This document shows, piece by piece, positions 31,682 through 44,260 of a stretch of DNA of 64,000 nucleotides. Position numbers and translations under genes: made by a program. The notes beneath the pieces are model-generated. The model was not told where the DNA came from. It saw only the letters and a list, made by a program, of their open reading frames with translations, and did not search any database. Each line of letters begins with the position of its first letter. Within the stretch, counting starts at the first letter, position 1. The DNA comes from Torreya grandis (taxonomy: Eukaryota; Streptophyta; Pinopsida; Cupressales; Taxaceae): contig JARHVA010001738.1 in assembly GCA_037957365.1 (NCBI GenBank), positions 1,085,501 through 1,149,500 on the forward strand, in the 5' to 3' direction.

Positions 31682-33621
31682 TTGGTACTTGTGCATGGTT
31701 TTAAATAGGTCTAGGCTGACCCTAGGTACTTTAGGAATTGAAAAAGATATCTCTTAGAGCTAAAAATAAGGGAATGTATAATAACACCCAAATATGACAT
31801 TAACATTGTGGTGGTAGTATCCCTTTATGATTCTAGTGTCTAGGTGGTATAACTTGAGTAACTATGGGCCTAGATGCCTAAAGAAGGTCCTATGATTGAT
31901 TTTGAGATGTCTAGGGATGTGTGTATCCCATATGAAATCTAGGTAAGTGTCTAAATAGGCCTTGAGATAGGTCTAGGCATAAGCTAGGAATGGGTGGTCT
32001 CAAGTAATACTCTTTTCACTCAAGTGGAATTTTTAGATGATTTCATTTACCCACCCTATTCTAGAAATGTGGAAAATTAAAATGACTAAGATAAATCAAA
32101 AGACATGTACATGGACTTACCTAAGAGGTAAGGTCCATGAATTTGGATCTGAGTATGTGAAGCATGCTCCATTATGTATCTTGAAAATGAAACATGCATA
32201 GATTAGTCCTTATTTAAGAGATATCAAAATTAAATTCAAAACTGAGTAAACAAATAATACAAAGGAAAGGAATGAATACACCTAATTGGGTATGCAAACT
32301 AATGCATAAACCTAATGACATCATGTGTGTGTGCATGTAGATAATGATTATTTGGTGAATATCTCAGACTGAGTTTATTACTTGCTCAATCCCCATGTGT
32401 GGGTGGTTCAAGAAATCAATTCAATTTTGACTACATCATTTCCTACCCTTTCCAAATGGATCATGAGCTATGAATAGTTTGGATTTGACTGATGGCTTAT
32501 CTAACCTTCTTATGTAGGTGGCTCAATGACTCAATTAGACTATGAATTCATAATTACCTACCCATGTGTATTATATATATTTGTATTTAAATTTCATAAT
32601 GTATTTGGAGCTATATGATTGTAATTGAAAATATATATAATAGATCTAAAACTACTCAGGAACTTTAGAATGAAAATTGGCCTTGGTTCCTCTCAGTTAC
32701 TTAGGTATATAGTTCAGTGACTACACCATAATGCCAACCACTATAGATAAGGTAAGGAATCAATCTGATGTGTAACTTATAACATGGTGTATTATGTGTA
32801 CAACATAGAGAATGACATAGAGTTTACCATTCCCTTTGATCAACTGGTACATAAGTGAGCATACAAAATTAATGTGCTTTGCACATGCCCCTAAATGTGA
32901 TATCTAAGTATATGGATTCTAGATTGAGTTTTAATAATTTGTATTTGAATATCTAAAACTAAAACAAGAGTGATAATTTTATGCATGATGCCCCTAATAT
33001 AAGCAAACTGGTATGATTTTGTGTAAAAAATATTAATGTGAGTAAAAACTAATAAGTTATAACTAAATTTGTGCAAACATAGACTATAATTATTGTGCCT
33101 TTATGGAAAATATAGATCTTTTTTACATCTATGACTATTGGACAATAGATCCATACCTTGGACAATAGTATTATGGTGCTAGTGTCTACTTTTATCACTA
33201 GTATCCAACTTTGTTTTTTAACCAAACTGACTCTGATCTCTATTTAATCATTTTCCATATTTTTTTCTTGAAATTGAGCTCTATTTTTTTGCCTACATGT
33301 TGGAAACTATAATCTAAGTGCATTTATATGGGTGGATCTCTATGATAAACCTCTATGAATTCCCCCTCTTTTTAAGGGAGTTTTTGAACTTATAAAATAA
33401 CTATCCTCAAAATAAAAAGCTTAACATAATATGTGTTAGCCTAAGCATATATGATATATGTGTAATAAACCAATATAATGTGTATACATAACATAGAAAT
33501 GTAATATGATACGAGCATTTTTTTGTAATGTAAAATGTATGTTAGATCTAAAGTCACAAGGTTGTCAAGATAGTTATAACAATGTGAGCATGTGTATGAA
33601 TAATAAATATGAGTAATAAAC
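28044..33621. other. AT-rich spacer between elements B and C
   Basis: No recognisable gene. At 29708-29724 the minus strand reads AAAGGGGGAGATTG, a form typical of Copia polypurine tracts, but I see no LTR pair around it. Two related short blocks (GTGCTAGTGT) occur near 31065 and 33178. Confidence 0.35.
31614..31678. repeat. (TA)n microsatellite
   Basis: About 65 bp of uninterrupted TA repeat in otherwise unique AT-rich DNA. Confidence 0.95.
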
Positions 33622-33627
33622 TAACTA
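33622..33627. other. Left flank of element C, probable target duplication
   Basis: TAACTA here directly precedes the left LTR; the identical hexamer is at 56506-56511, one base after the right LTR. The true duplication is probably 5 bp of this hexamer. Confidence 0.6.
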
Positions 33628-34461
33628 TATAGAGATTTTTGAGCAATATGGATTTAATGTCATGTAACTAATCTAAAATTACTCAAACACCAAAATACCC
33701 AAGTAAGATCTAGAGCCATTAAGACAAATGCAATAGATGAATTCATAATTCAAACTAGAATTATGATCCTAAAGCTAAATGCCCCAAACCATGATTAAAT
33801 AGATGCAAGAAAATAAGATGATTGAGATTGGATTGATATACCTTGACTCAAATTTGTGACATTATGATGACATGATTGAGGATGTTAGATGCTTGTGATT
33901 AAAGGATCCTATTAACATGGATTTTTTCTCCTTTGTTCATTATCTCCAATGAAGGAGAAGAGTTGTTTAAATAGATTTTGGAGGGAGAGATCAATGGTTA
34001 AGGTTTGAAGTTGGCTTGTGGAGATCAATGGATGAGGATTATCTAAAGAATTTAAAATTTCTTGGTAGATTCTAGAGGAGAGAAGTTTTTAGAGGTATAA
34101 ATATCTAGAATATATTTGGGAGGGTTAAAAATGATTAGGGATGGATTAGATAGGTGTTTAGTGGATTATATAAAATTTAGGGGTGTATGAGAGCCTAGGA
34201 ATATGCCTAGTAGGTGGGTATGTAGGTCATGAGAATTTAAAATTCCCAAATAATAGGTAAGTGGAGATTATGATAGGATAAAGAGATGATTAAATGAATA
34301 ATAATGAAGTAGGATAAGACTATGGTTTAGTATATGAAGAATAATGAAGGGGGTCATTAGATAAATTATTATAAGGGGGATAAATTAGATAAATGAAATT
34401 AGTGTCGACTAGTAGGAATATTTGTATCAATAATATAAGTGAGTGAATTAAGATGCATACA
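33628..34461 (-). repeat. 3' LTR of element C (834 bp)
   Basis: Collinear with 55658-56504 over its whole length. Its inner end is GATGCATACA, followed at once by the polypurine tract. Confidence 0.75.
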
Positions 34462-34475
34462 TTTTTCCCCTATTT
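34462..34475 (-). other. Polypurine tract of element C
   Basis: The minus strand reads AAATAGGGGAAAAA immediately before the LTR start TGTATGCATC. Confidence 0.65.
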
Positions 34476-36828
34476 GAAAGGGAATTATGATAGGAGAAAA
34501 GTGGAAGGAGTCATGGAATTTCAAAGAAAAACCATTTCATGGATGAATGTTAGTAGATGATATTAAGGGATATGATGTCCCCTTAAAGGGACATGTGAGG
34601 AAGAATAAGACAAAGGGCCACTCAAAAGAAGAAAATGAGGGTGGGATGTGATGGATACATGAGGGGATGGGATGATAGATGTGAGATATATGTTAAATAA
34701 GATCATTCAACTTGAGTAATGAGTTATAAATTAATGATGCCCCTGGTAAATACACATGCATAGGGAATAATGATTATGTGTGTGACAGTTGTCAACACAT
34801 CCCAGTAGAGAATCAACCATAACATGTTGATGATAAGATTAAAAGGCCACAAGATTTAAACATATCCCAACCGAAGGCACATGCAAGGGAGAGTTGTTGG
34901 CTAGAATAAGACAATGATTTGATAAGATTAATAAGTGGTATAGCTCAAAACTAAATCAATCAATATCATGTAGGTGATGATAGAGAAAAAATGATATGAT
35001 CGAGTGACCAAAATAATTAGACAACATTATATCAAATAAATGAGCCATAATATTATTAATGATGATGCCATTATCAAAAGCACATGCAAGGGAGATATAT
35101 TTGATTGACCAATTAGTGATTGATGGAATAAAAGATGGAATTTGTGACTTTTCAAGCCCAATTGATAGGTAAAAGTGATTGACAAAAAAGATAAAAGAGA
35201 TGAATACAAGGATGGTGATTGATCAATAGATTAATTGAATAATGATTAATTTTATGGATCAATGATCCAATTGATGTAGGATTTGAGGATGATGATGTAT
35301 GGTAGAGACATGATGATGAGGAAGGATGAGATAGTGTCCAAGCTATCCTTGGGCACTAAAAAGTGGCCAATGTTTCCTATATAGTCTAAAAAGACCTCAA
35401 CCTGATGTAGTTCTGACTCAAGAATAAATGATAATTGATGTATGTAGATGATGATGATGATGATGATTAGTGATTAGAGGATGATTTTAATGATTAAAAT
35501 ATATGATTTAGATAATGATATGATGATGAAATATTATATGTTAGTTGGATGGGTCAATAACATTCAATTAGTGATGAGAAGAGGGATGATTAGATAGATC
35601 ATGATGGTGTAGATGATCAATCCATAACAAATTTCATAAATATAATCATATTTTAATTAATCCATTAAATATGGCACTTGTAAAGATGCCCCATGATATA
35701 ATCATGACCAAGGGGACATGGTGCCAAATTACATTGGGTAAATAGTGAACTTTGCATCCTTGAGGGTGATTTTGGTGTCCTCATAGCATCCATGTTCATT
35801 TCTTAATAAGAAAATATACAATTCAAACAAAGAATAAGACAAAAAAGATATATACATGATAAAAGACATGCAAACAAGATAAATAGAACAAACAAGTATG
35901 ACACATGAGTATCTACATGTAGTGTCCCAATGTCTTGTCTAATGATGGGATGAGTGACTAGGTGATGTGTTGGATGATCATGATGTGATTTTGTAAATAG
36001 GATGGACTTGTATTTGTATCAGTGATCATGATTAGGATTAGGCTAAGATGTTTCCCTTATTTGAGGATTAAAGGATGGAGGATGGGAGAAGGTCTTTGAA
36101 TACTGATTTATCTTAGAATTGAATAAAAAAGTGGATAAAGAAGGTGATTTAGAAAAGTGGTGATTAATGATTATTGATAAAAAATAACTTAAAAGAGTCC
36201 AATATGGTAAGAAGATGATATAATTATGGTATTAAATACCCTTCATACTAGTAAAGAAGTGATTTTATGTGTTCTAGGTATGAATAAGCAATGATAAATA
36301 AGGTGATGCAATAAATTACCTTGCATACTAGTAAAAGAGTGATTGGATGAGTTCTAGGTATGAAAAGGCATTGATAAGGAAAGTGATGGGTACCAGATTA
36401 AAATATTTGACAAGGTGATGTATATTAATAACACTTAGTCAAAAGGATGATATTGAAGAGATGGAGAGATGGGTGATGACTCCAATTTGTTTACAAGACT
36501 AAGTTTGATATATAAAGATGGTAAGATATGAAATAGATGGAGATGGATGTGACTAGGGGATTTGAGATAAGACAAGACATCATGGACAATTTTAGGCTTT
36601 AACTTTTATGATTTTTAGGGTTTTTTACCATATTTAAAATTTTATGATTTTTTAGGGTATGTATGTACACTATATAAATTGGGTTACTAACAAAGGGAAC
36701 ACCAAGCCTAATAACCAAGGAAAATATGGATGGTATGATGGATAAGTGATTAAAGGATGAGGGTGAGGTAGAAAGGGGATGAGGACGAAGGAAGAAGGGA
36801 CTATGGATTGATAATGATAACATCATGA
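34476..36828. other. Internal DNA of element C, no domain readable
   Basis: Plus strand is rich in GATGA/GGATG triplets, including (GAT)n at 35446-35467. The minus strand has only short frames without recognised motifs. This should have held the end of pol and the 3' untranslated part. Confidence 0.4.
36231..36390. repeat. 80-bp tandem duplication
   Basis: Two units, 36231-36310 and 36311-36390, share CATACTAGTAAA and GTTCTAGGTATGAA in register at an 80-bp step. It lies inside element C close to the insertion point of D. Confidence 0.75.
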
Positions 36829-36833
36829 AAGAA
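36829..36833. other. Target site duplication of element D, left copy
   Basis: AAGAA precedes the left LTR; the identical 5 bp follow the right LTR at 47466-47470. Confidence 0.8.
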
Positions 36834-37187
36834 TGTAGACACCAATATCATGTCAACCCCCCTTGGTCCCCTTCTAAATGTTAACACTCCTAACCCACAC
36901 TTGCACACCTTATTAATTTAAAAACTACTTATTTTATATTAATTACCTCACCTTGGACACCTCACCCTAAGACCATTTCTTAGCCTATGAGTCAGCTTGA
37001 GACTAGGTCCTCCAAATCCTAACTACCCATGACCTATTCTCACCCCATATTAACTCCCTAACCAACTCCCATACCTCATAAGCCCTTGTTTTGACCATTA
37101 TCCAATGGAAAAGGCACTTGGTGGGTGGAGAAATGGGCAAAGAGATAAAAATAACCCTTTTACCTATTCTCTCTCTGCTGATGTTGG

Positions 37188-37230
37188 TCAACCCACAGCT
37201 GATGCCAGTAGAATCATCGACATCAGTTAC
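37188..37230. repeat. Decayed GACGTC-type motifs in LTR of D (first cluster)
   Basis: CTGATGTTGGT, CTGATGCCAGT and CGACATCAGT lie in series about 22 bp apart. They are the CpG-decayed forms of the motif clustered in Copia element A. The right LTR has the matching cluster at about 46490-46535. Confidence 0.55.
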
Positions 37231-37784
37231 ATAAACCAAGGTCTAACATTGAGCTAACCCCCACCTTTTTTCACATTGAAAGGCACACTCTCATATTTCA
37301 AACACCAAAACTCAACTATCTTTCTCCTGGCTACCGAAGCTTTGCAAAAATCATTCTAGAGACTAGATTAAAAGATTGTATGAGGACCTTGAGCTACTAA
37401 ATTGAAGCAATCTGTGTTTGCTTCATTGGCTCACATCACCGTCACATCAGCCACAAAGAGAATCACTATTCTGACACCTCTGGTTCTTCACCCTATAAAG
37501 CTAAGTACTCTAGTTTTCATTTCAGTGTTTTAGAATATATTGTCAATTAGTTTTCATTGATATTTCTAAATACTATTGAGAGGCCCAAATTCTTTCATGG
37601 AGGGGATAAAAGGCCTTCCCCTTGTTCTCACCCCCTTTTCACACCATAATCCTCTACCTATACCCTTTCTCAGAACTCATTCACCTTCCCACAACCCTAC
37701 ACCAACCTCTAAACTTCTAGAAACCCCTCTATCTATCCCAAAAATACTCTAAAAGCCATCCAAGGCTGACAACCCCAACTAACA

Positions 37785-37905
37785 TTGATAGACCAACCAA
37801 CATTAACATCTACAACACCTTCAGCCAGACTGACATCGACAACCCAACTGACGTCGGCACTATTTACCCGACTGACCTTGGTAGACCCACCAACATCAAC
37901 AACTA
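37785..37905. repeat. Decayed GACGTC-type motifs in LTR of D (second cluster)
   Basis: A series with CTGACATCGACA, CTGACGTCGGC and CTGACCTTGGT among CCAACATnAAC variants. The matching stretch of the right LTR is about 47100-47215, where CCAACGTCGGC and CTGATGTCAGC are seen. Confidence 0.55.
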
Positions 37906-38157
37906 TGTTATGAACCAACAAACTAAAAAGCCATCCAAATAGCCCATATAGACCAGACAGAACCTTCAGCTAGCCTTTTGTAGCATTCTGAGATACACAG
38001 ACTGTAAGGAACAGGTGTTTCCTCCACAGCCAAAGAGGAGCTCCCACAAGGCTTGGATATGGTGTGCACTAAATCTAGGTAACATCAAACCCATAACCTC
38101 TTAACCTTAGTTTCTTTCTTACTTGAATGTAATTAGTGAAAATTTAGAGAAACATTC

Positions 38158-38175
38158 TGGCATGCCCAGTGGGAC
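38158..38175 (+). other. Primer binding site of element D
   Basis: TGGCATGCCCAGTGGGAC begins 3 nt after the 5' LTR. Position, TGG start and 18-nt length fit a PBS. I could not match it to a specific tRNA. Element B has the same site with one mismatch. Confidence 0.7.
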
Positions 38176-39403
38176 ACTTGGAGTTTTCCTTGAGTTCATT
38201 CTTCTTCTTTTAAAAATCAAATTTTCATGTAGATGCATTAGAAAATATTTGCTTCTTGCATCCCCTCTTCTATCTTTTTGTTTCAAAAGGAAATCATTAG
38301 TAGAGGTTAAAAAGAACATCTCTTTTTCTTCTTATTACTTCTCGCATGCATCATAGAGTAGTGAAAAACTCATATTCTTTACCTCTTCTCCATTTGTTTG
38401 CAATTGAATAACATATTTCGATTTGGGTTAAAAACTACTGCATTTCATTCTTGCTTGGATGCACACTTAGCCCACTTAGTAATTAAAGCATTATAAATGA
38501 ATCATAGTGCACAAATGTGACATAACCAAACCACAATCACTTCAAATCAAACACATAAACTTACTTGAGACAAGGCCCATCTAGGAATTCATCACCTAGT
38601 GAATACCTTACCCCACTCGGCGATCCTACTTGGATTTCACCACTAAGAGGAGGACCCACTCTATTCTCTGGCAGAGTATAAACTAATATTTTGGCTAAGC
38701 AACCTAGCTCGGCTCTGGGTTCGTGAAGTGAAGGGAGAAACCCCAACACCAGGCCACGTACTGACCCTAACACCGATATTTTTGAGCACCATAACACAAC
38801 TTCAAACCAGCCATAGACTTCCTCTCTAGGAACTATTATACAAGCCCAACTCCTAACACATTCTCTTAAGGCATAAGCCACCATGACTTTAAAACTCATT
38901 CCTAGGAGTCTAACATTTTAGAGGTTGCTTGCCTAATCATCTATGCTGCTAGTTTTATATGAGTGTTTGAGCTGGTAAGGTCATATCATTCTGAAGTCCA
39001 AAACAACTCAAAATATCTTCTTCTTCTAAAAAATATCAATCTTCTATGTTTTTAGAATTACATAGAAACTGACATCAGCTTTTCCACCAACTTCAGCAAC
39101 CAAACCTTCATCGACATCAGTTAACTGACCGATGTTGGCAAAATTTTCTAACTAATATCGGTTAAACAACTGACATCAGTCACTGTCAATAAATAAATAA
39201 TTTTTTTTCTAAACAACAAGCTTAAAACCCAAATTTCTTGTTGTTTAACACAAATTTTGGTTTTTTGAAACTAAAACACATAGTTTTTGGAACCTGAACC
39301 CCTTTTTCCTTGCATGGTCCTAACATGTAGTCAAGCCAAATTCCTTATTGACCACATGAGTCAATAGCCACTCCCACCTTTTCCCTTCGTGCCAAGTCAT
39401 CTA
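38176..39403 (+). other. Untranslated leader of element D
   Basis: About 1.2 kb between PBS and gag. The antisense strand has an open frame of 112 codons at 38561-38899 without any recognised motif. At 39069-39185 lies another run of decayed GACGTC-type motifs (CTGACATCAGC, CCGATGTTGGC, ATATCGGTT, CTGACATCAGT). Confidence 0.5.
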
Positions 39404-41097
39404 ATGGAGTATACTTCAGACACAGAGCATACTCCTATCCAACCTACCCCCGATCAACCTCCTATTGTTCCTAATGGGGATCAAGATTTTGAGAGATTCC
39501 TTAACCAAAACATCAAGGATCTCTAACATTATCTCTCTAGAAGCCAAACATGAGATCCTTCAGGTAACCCTATTTATGGGATACCAACTTCTTTGGTTGA
39601 AGCGGCAATGATATCAACATCATCTACTACCCAACATATGGTCACTTAGGCTATTGCCTTGACTAGTAACCCAACCATGGCCAATGTTCAAGATTTGGTC
39701 TCCCCTTCTATCGTTTCTTGCCCTACCTCCATCAGGGTTTCTTTACCCTCTTAAATGCAAATAATTCAACCAAGTTTGACACCTTTCTAAAACTTGATTG
39801 TCTCTATCCCATCCACTCTTGCACCTATAAACACAAGAATGACCAATTACCCTTTAACTAGTGTCACAGCCATTCAACCACCCTTAGTGGCATATAGTCA
39901 AGTTGGGCCCTTTAACTTTATGGCACAAGCCCCTTTGGCCTCGACATTGGCCCCTATGACGAACTATCAATATGTTGCACCTACACAAATGTAACCAAGT
40001 ATGACATACACCCCTTCCAATGCCTTCCAAGTACCTTATAACTTAGGGGGTGTCCCTCATGCCAATCCATCCATAGATCTAATTAAGATGTTGATGGATA
40101 AGATGTCCAACCTTGAGACATCTATTTCAGGTTTGACGAGTGTTCTTTCATATGAATAAATCTAAAATGAACCTATCCACCCTTCAGTTCCTATTCAACC
40201 ATACCCTAACCAGTGGGAACTCCTAGAATTTACTCACTTTTAGAGTAAAGAGGACCCACAACAACATCTATGAGCATTTAGACATGCTTGCTACCTCATA
40301 GCACATGATGATGCATTATTACTTCACACATTCCTTATGTCACTTTTTGGTGCTGCCCTTGAATGGTATAGATCCATTACCAGTTATTCTCTCTTCACCT
40401 TCATTCAACTCACTTAGCTATTCCTCAATCATTTCTCAATCAATATTACCAAGAAGGTCTCCATCACAGAACTTTATTCCATTAGACAATTTGAGGATGA
40501 GTCAATAGCTGACTTCATCACCTGTTGGAAAGGTTTGATCAACCAACTTTCCTTCTCACTACCTCAACTTGAGCTCATTGAGCTCTTTTTAAGAGCATGT
40601 GCCAAGCACATCTCATCCACTCTATGGGTTCAAACTTTTTGCACATTTGATGAAGCTTTCACTATGGCCCGAAAGCTTGAACTCCGCACAATCGAAGAAG
40701 ACAAGGTCAAATTACATAACAAAAATACCAACACAAAACCCAATGACCCTTCTTCTTCCAAACCTTCTTCTTCCCACCCCAAGTCCAAGGGATCGATGAA
40801 CACTGTGGTCCTTAAGTCACCATATTCTACCACAACCAACCAATCTGAACCCTCCACTTCACAAAACATCACTAGACAATTCCAACAATGGTATGAACAG
40901 TGATGATACACTCCAATAAGAGAATCATATGCTTTTGTATTGGATAAATTAGTGAAGCAGGGAGTCCTCAACCTCCCTCAAATCTGACCACCTATCCAAT
41001 TTGACCCCTCATGAGCCATCCCTACATGGTATAGGGAAAATTAATTTTGTAACTATCATCGTGTCAAGGGTCATGACACAGATTGCAAAACTATAAA
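39404..41097 (+). pseudogene. Gag of element D with first Tyr-His zinc box, degraded
   Basis: Starting at the ATG at 39404, one frame runs through to the A-run near 41090 with scattered stops. The N-terminal 240 codons are Pro/Thr/Ser-rich. The retrotransposon gag domain is encoded at about 40216-40690: FGAALEWYRSI, later FEDESIADFI and CWKGLINQL. A Ser/Pro/Lys-rich part follows. A zinc-like box FCNYHRVKGHDTDC is encoded near 41046-41090. Stops at this level (for example the paired TGA after codon 500) mostly fit C-to-T decay. Gag would form the particle and bind RNA. After 41097 the reading continues in the +1 frame, so a single frameshift in the A-run separates it from the downstream part. 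Confidence 0.75.
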
Positions 41098-42734
41098 AAA
41101 ACATTATTCAAGACATGTTAGACAAAAGGGACCTTGTTTTGGATAACCCTAATGCACCAGCCAACGAGAACATGGATGTCTTTAGGTAACCATTTCTTAA
41201 CCATCCCCCAATTTAGAACAATGTTTAGACCATGGTCGATGATCCTCAAGAATGCAATATACGCACGGTCAACACGGTCTTTCCTTTCATTCTAATCCAA
41301 CCTCTCCCATAATTTGAAGAAGTTGGTCAACCCATTTCTCCACCACAGGTAGAAGAGCCTATTTTACCCATACCACCCCCATGCAATGAAGAGCTCCCTT
41401 TGCCTCACCCTCTTCCTCATTTGGATGAACATGTTTCACCTCTATCCCTCCCACGACATCAAGCACCTCCTCTACCCATTCTTCTACCTCATGAGGATCC
41501 CATATTACCTATTCTTCTTGCTCCCACCTTCCCTCTTCTTCTACCATTGGAATAATTTACCATTCATACCCCATGTCCTAATGTAGAAGGGGCCATCATC
41601 CCTATGCTTCACCCTTTAGAGGAGTCTTCCTCTCCTATTTTTCCTCCACCGATGGAGGATAGTCCTCCATCCACCCCCCTTTCACACATAAGAGAGTCTA
41701 CTTTAACCTCTCCCATATTGGAGGATGCTTTGATGGTACCAACACTAGTGGCCCCACCCTTATCCTTCTTATTACCAATGGAGGATCATACTTTCCATGC
41801 TCCTAGACCACATGTGGAAGGCATGATCATCCCTGCGCTCTATCTGCTTGAAGAGCTGAATTCTCCAATCCCTTCTCTGCCAAGAGAAGAACTTGCCACC
41901 TAACCCACTTCAATTGAGGAAGATCTGGTGATGGTTCTCTCTCACCTTTGGCCCGTGATTGCTATGTCCAACACATTTCCTCTCTCGCAATCACCCAAAT
42001 CCTCCAAAGGATCGACTATAAGGCCTCGCACGACATCATCTAAACCCTTCTCTCGATTGGAAGAAAACTTAGGATTCCTCCTTTATAAGAACATAGAGTA
42101 TGAGGCATTATGGGAGTGACTTAGGGCTCCTTATCCTACACATCCCACTTTGCCTTATACTACCAACCCTTCCATGATGATTTACTCTAAAGTCTTTGAT
42201 GAGGATCGGGCTTCCACTTCTAAATCATCAGAAGCTCAGCCTTCCATATCTAAATGCAAACCCTCACAAGCATCCACCATGCTAAAATAGATTATATCTC
42301 TCAGTGTTTGCCCTATATCAAACCTAACTCACCCATAAGTGAAGTTAGATTTGAACCTCACCCCACACAGTAGTGGTCCTCACACCATACTAAAGGAGGA
42401 TGCTAAACCACGTCAGTTTACTCCTCCCCCACCTTCACCATTACCCTCTATCTTGGGTCCACATCCTTCCACATTAACAAGAGTGCTCCCTATTCTAACA
42501 CCACGTAAAGATAAACTACCTCCATTACTCCCTCTACCCATCAAAAACATATTTCCTCCTAGAAAATTGACACCTCTCATCAAGAAAGTTCCATCTACGC
42601 ATATGGCCACAACACCAACAAAAAAGGTGGTATGAAAAACTCCCCCTACAAATCCTAAATAGAAGTTTTCAACCCATATTGCAACAATGAGCATAGACCC
42701 ATTAGTGGGTTCCTATGCTTTGTTGTTATACTGA
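41098..42734 (+). pseudogene. Pro-rich linker of the element D polyprotein
   Basis: In the same frame as the 42735-43865 part, about 540 codons are Pro/Leu/Ser-rich with few stops. No aspartic protease triad is present, although protease would be expected here. A 78-codon step repeat is visible: NVEGAIIPMLHPLEE at about 41574 and HVEGMIIPALYLLEE at about 41808, with PMED blocks in register. It may be a spacer typical of this family or the result of deletion; I cannot tell which. No function is assigned. Confidence 0.5.
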
Positions 42735-43865
42735 TTGTTGCAATCTTCTAGCATCGTTCTCCCACCCATTAAACCATACCAACCTTTCAGATCAAAACCA
42801 TATTGGTTTGATGACACTCAAATTTGCTTATATCATCACACACCTAGGCATGATACTGAGAGTTGTTATGCTCTTAAGGTTGTCATTCACCAACACCTAG
42901 AAAAGGACACCCTTCTCATTAAAGATTCTCTTGACCACTGTTTTGACAAACTACCAACACCATCCTATGCCTCCCAAACCTCCTCACTTGAATTGAGATC
43001 CCAACGTGAGATTATGGTCCCTCTACCACCTTCTCCCCCTTTATTTGAAATCAACACTATTAATGTGGCCACCAAGTCCCAAACCCTAAAAGGTAAAGGA
43101 AAAGAGCAAGTTTATACCCCTTCGACATATCCATTCGCCAAGCCCTCTCCACCACCAAAGCCCAAGATTTTTATCTTGGGCACATCTCAACCAACATCTT
43201 CAGGGGTAATTCCTCCTAACCTCTCTAACCATCATGATGTTTGGTATAAACAACTTTTTGACTACTTGACTTATTGTATCATTCCTCCTAACCTCTTTGG
43301 CAATGGATGATAGGCTTTTATCAAGAGTACTGCTCGATACACCATGCTAGGGGGTCTTCTCTACAAACGAGGTTTCAATGGCCTCCTTCTCTGATGCCTA
43401 GCCACCATTGAGACATCTCATGCCATCAAACAATTCCATGATGGGATTTGTGGAGGAAATTATAGTGGTAACTCAGTTGCAAAGCGCATCCTCCACCTGG
43501 GCTATTATTGGCCCACTCTTAACCAAGACTGTAGTGACTATGTTTAGCATTGTATCAAATTCCAATAACATGCTAACCTACTTCATGTCCTTAGTCTTGA
43601 CACTCTTAATCATCTTCATATCTACCAAGATCGCATCAAGCATGCCTATAGCAAAAATCTGAAAGAGTGAGATTTCAAAATTAGAGATCTCATCCTTAAA
43701 GAAAACTAACACGTGACCAATATGGAAAGAAGCAAATGAGTCAAGTTTGTTCCTAATTGGCTCAGACCTTATATAATAATGCACAAGTATGGATTAGGCA
43801 CTTATCATCTATCTTCTCTCGAAGGCTGGCTAGAACTTGAGCCCCTTAATGCCTTGCATCTGTGA
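42735..43865 (+). pseudogene. Second zinc box plus truncated integrase (H2C2 finger and C-terminus) of element D
   Basis: One frame with several stops. It begins with a second Tyr-His box, ICLYHHTPRHDTESC, then ALKVVIHQHL. After a Pro/Lys-rich part it reads the W-x-x-x-L-x-x-YL segment that precedes integrase, then LYKRGFNG, the HHCC finger (HAIKQFHDGICGG, GYYWPTLNQDC, HCIKFQ) at about 43420-43570, and then directly the post-core segment HIYQDRIKHAYSK, DFKIRDLIL and FVPNWLRPYI (integrase C-terminal domain, to about 43865). Reverse transcriptase, RNase H and the DDE core are missing, yet the frame stays open across both deletion points. Integrase normally inserts the DNA copy; this one cannot catalyse that. 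Confidence 0.75.
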
Positions 43866-44135
43866 CCATTCTACTATTAACCAAGTAATCATTCACTTGG
43901 ATTTTAACTTGAGCTCATCCCTTAAACAACCCCTGTCATCCTTAATCCTATTTCTTTCAACCCTTTTTCCCTAAAAAAATTAGTTAACCCTTTTTTAAGC
44001 ATTAATGCTTTGTCCTAATAAAAGGGAAACCCCTAAACTTCTATAGTCTAGTCTATGACTAAAAGTTCAGTTAACAAAAAAAAAAACTGGGATGCCTAAA
44101 AAAATATTAAAAGGTCATAAACTATAAATGTAAAT

Positions 44136-44260
44136 TGCTCCCTTGAAGGACAACTGCATTATTGCTATAATTGATAGACTACTCCCTTGAAGGACAACTA
44201 TTCAAAGAAATCAAAACACACAAAGAAAAATATAGACCACTCCCTCTAAGGATGGCTATG
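44136..44260. repeat. Three-copy CTCCCTTGAAGGACAACT repeat
   Basis: Copies start near 44138, 44180 and 44228; the third is diverged (CTCCCTCTAAGGATGGCT). It lies in the 3' internal region of D. Confidence 0.6.

Larger units (their letters stand above)
36834..38154 (+). repeat. 5' LTR of element D (1321 bp)
   Basis: Starts TGTAGACACC and ends GAGAAACA. It aligns with 46131-47465; the 14-bp length difference is explained by one duplication of a CACCTCACC-containing block near 46255 in the right copy. Confidence 0.9.

Noticed and set aside
38561..38899. 112-codon antisense frame in the leader of D
   Set aside because: No recognised motif, antisense to the element, and no matching signal elsewhere; most likely chance in a less AT-rich leader.
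42413..42694. Gly-rich minus-strand frame
   Set aside because: Antisense of the Pro-rich linker of D; Gly richness is the mirror of Pro codons.
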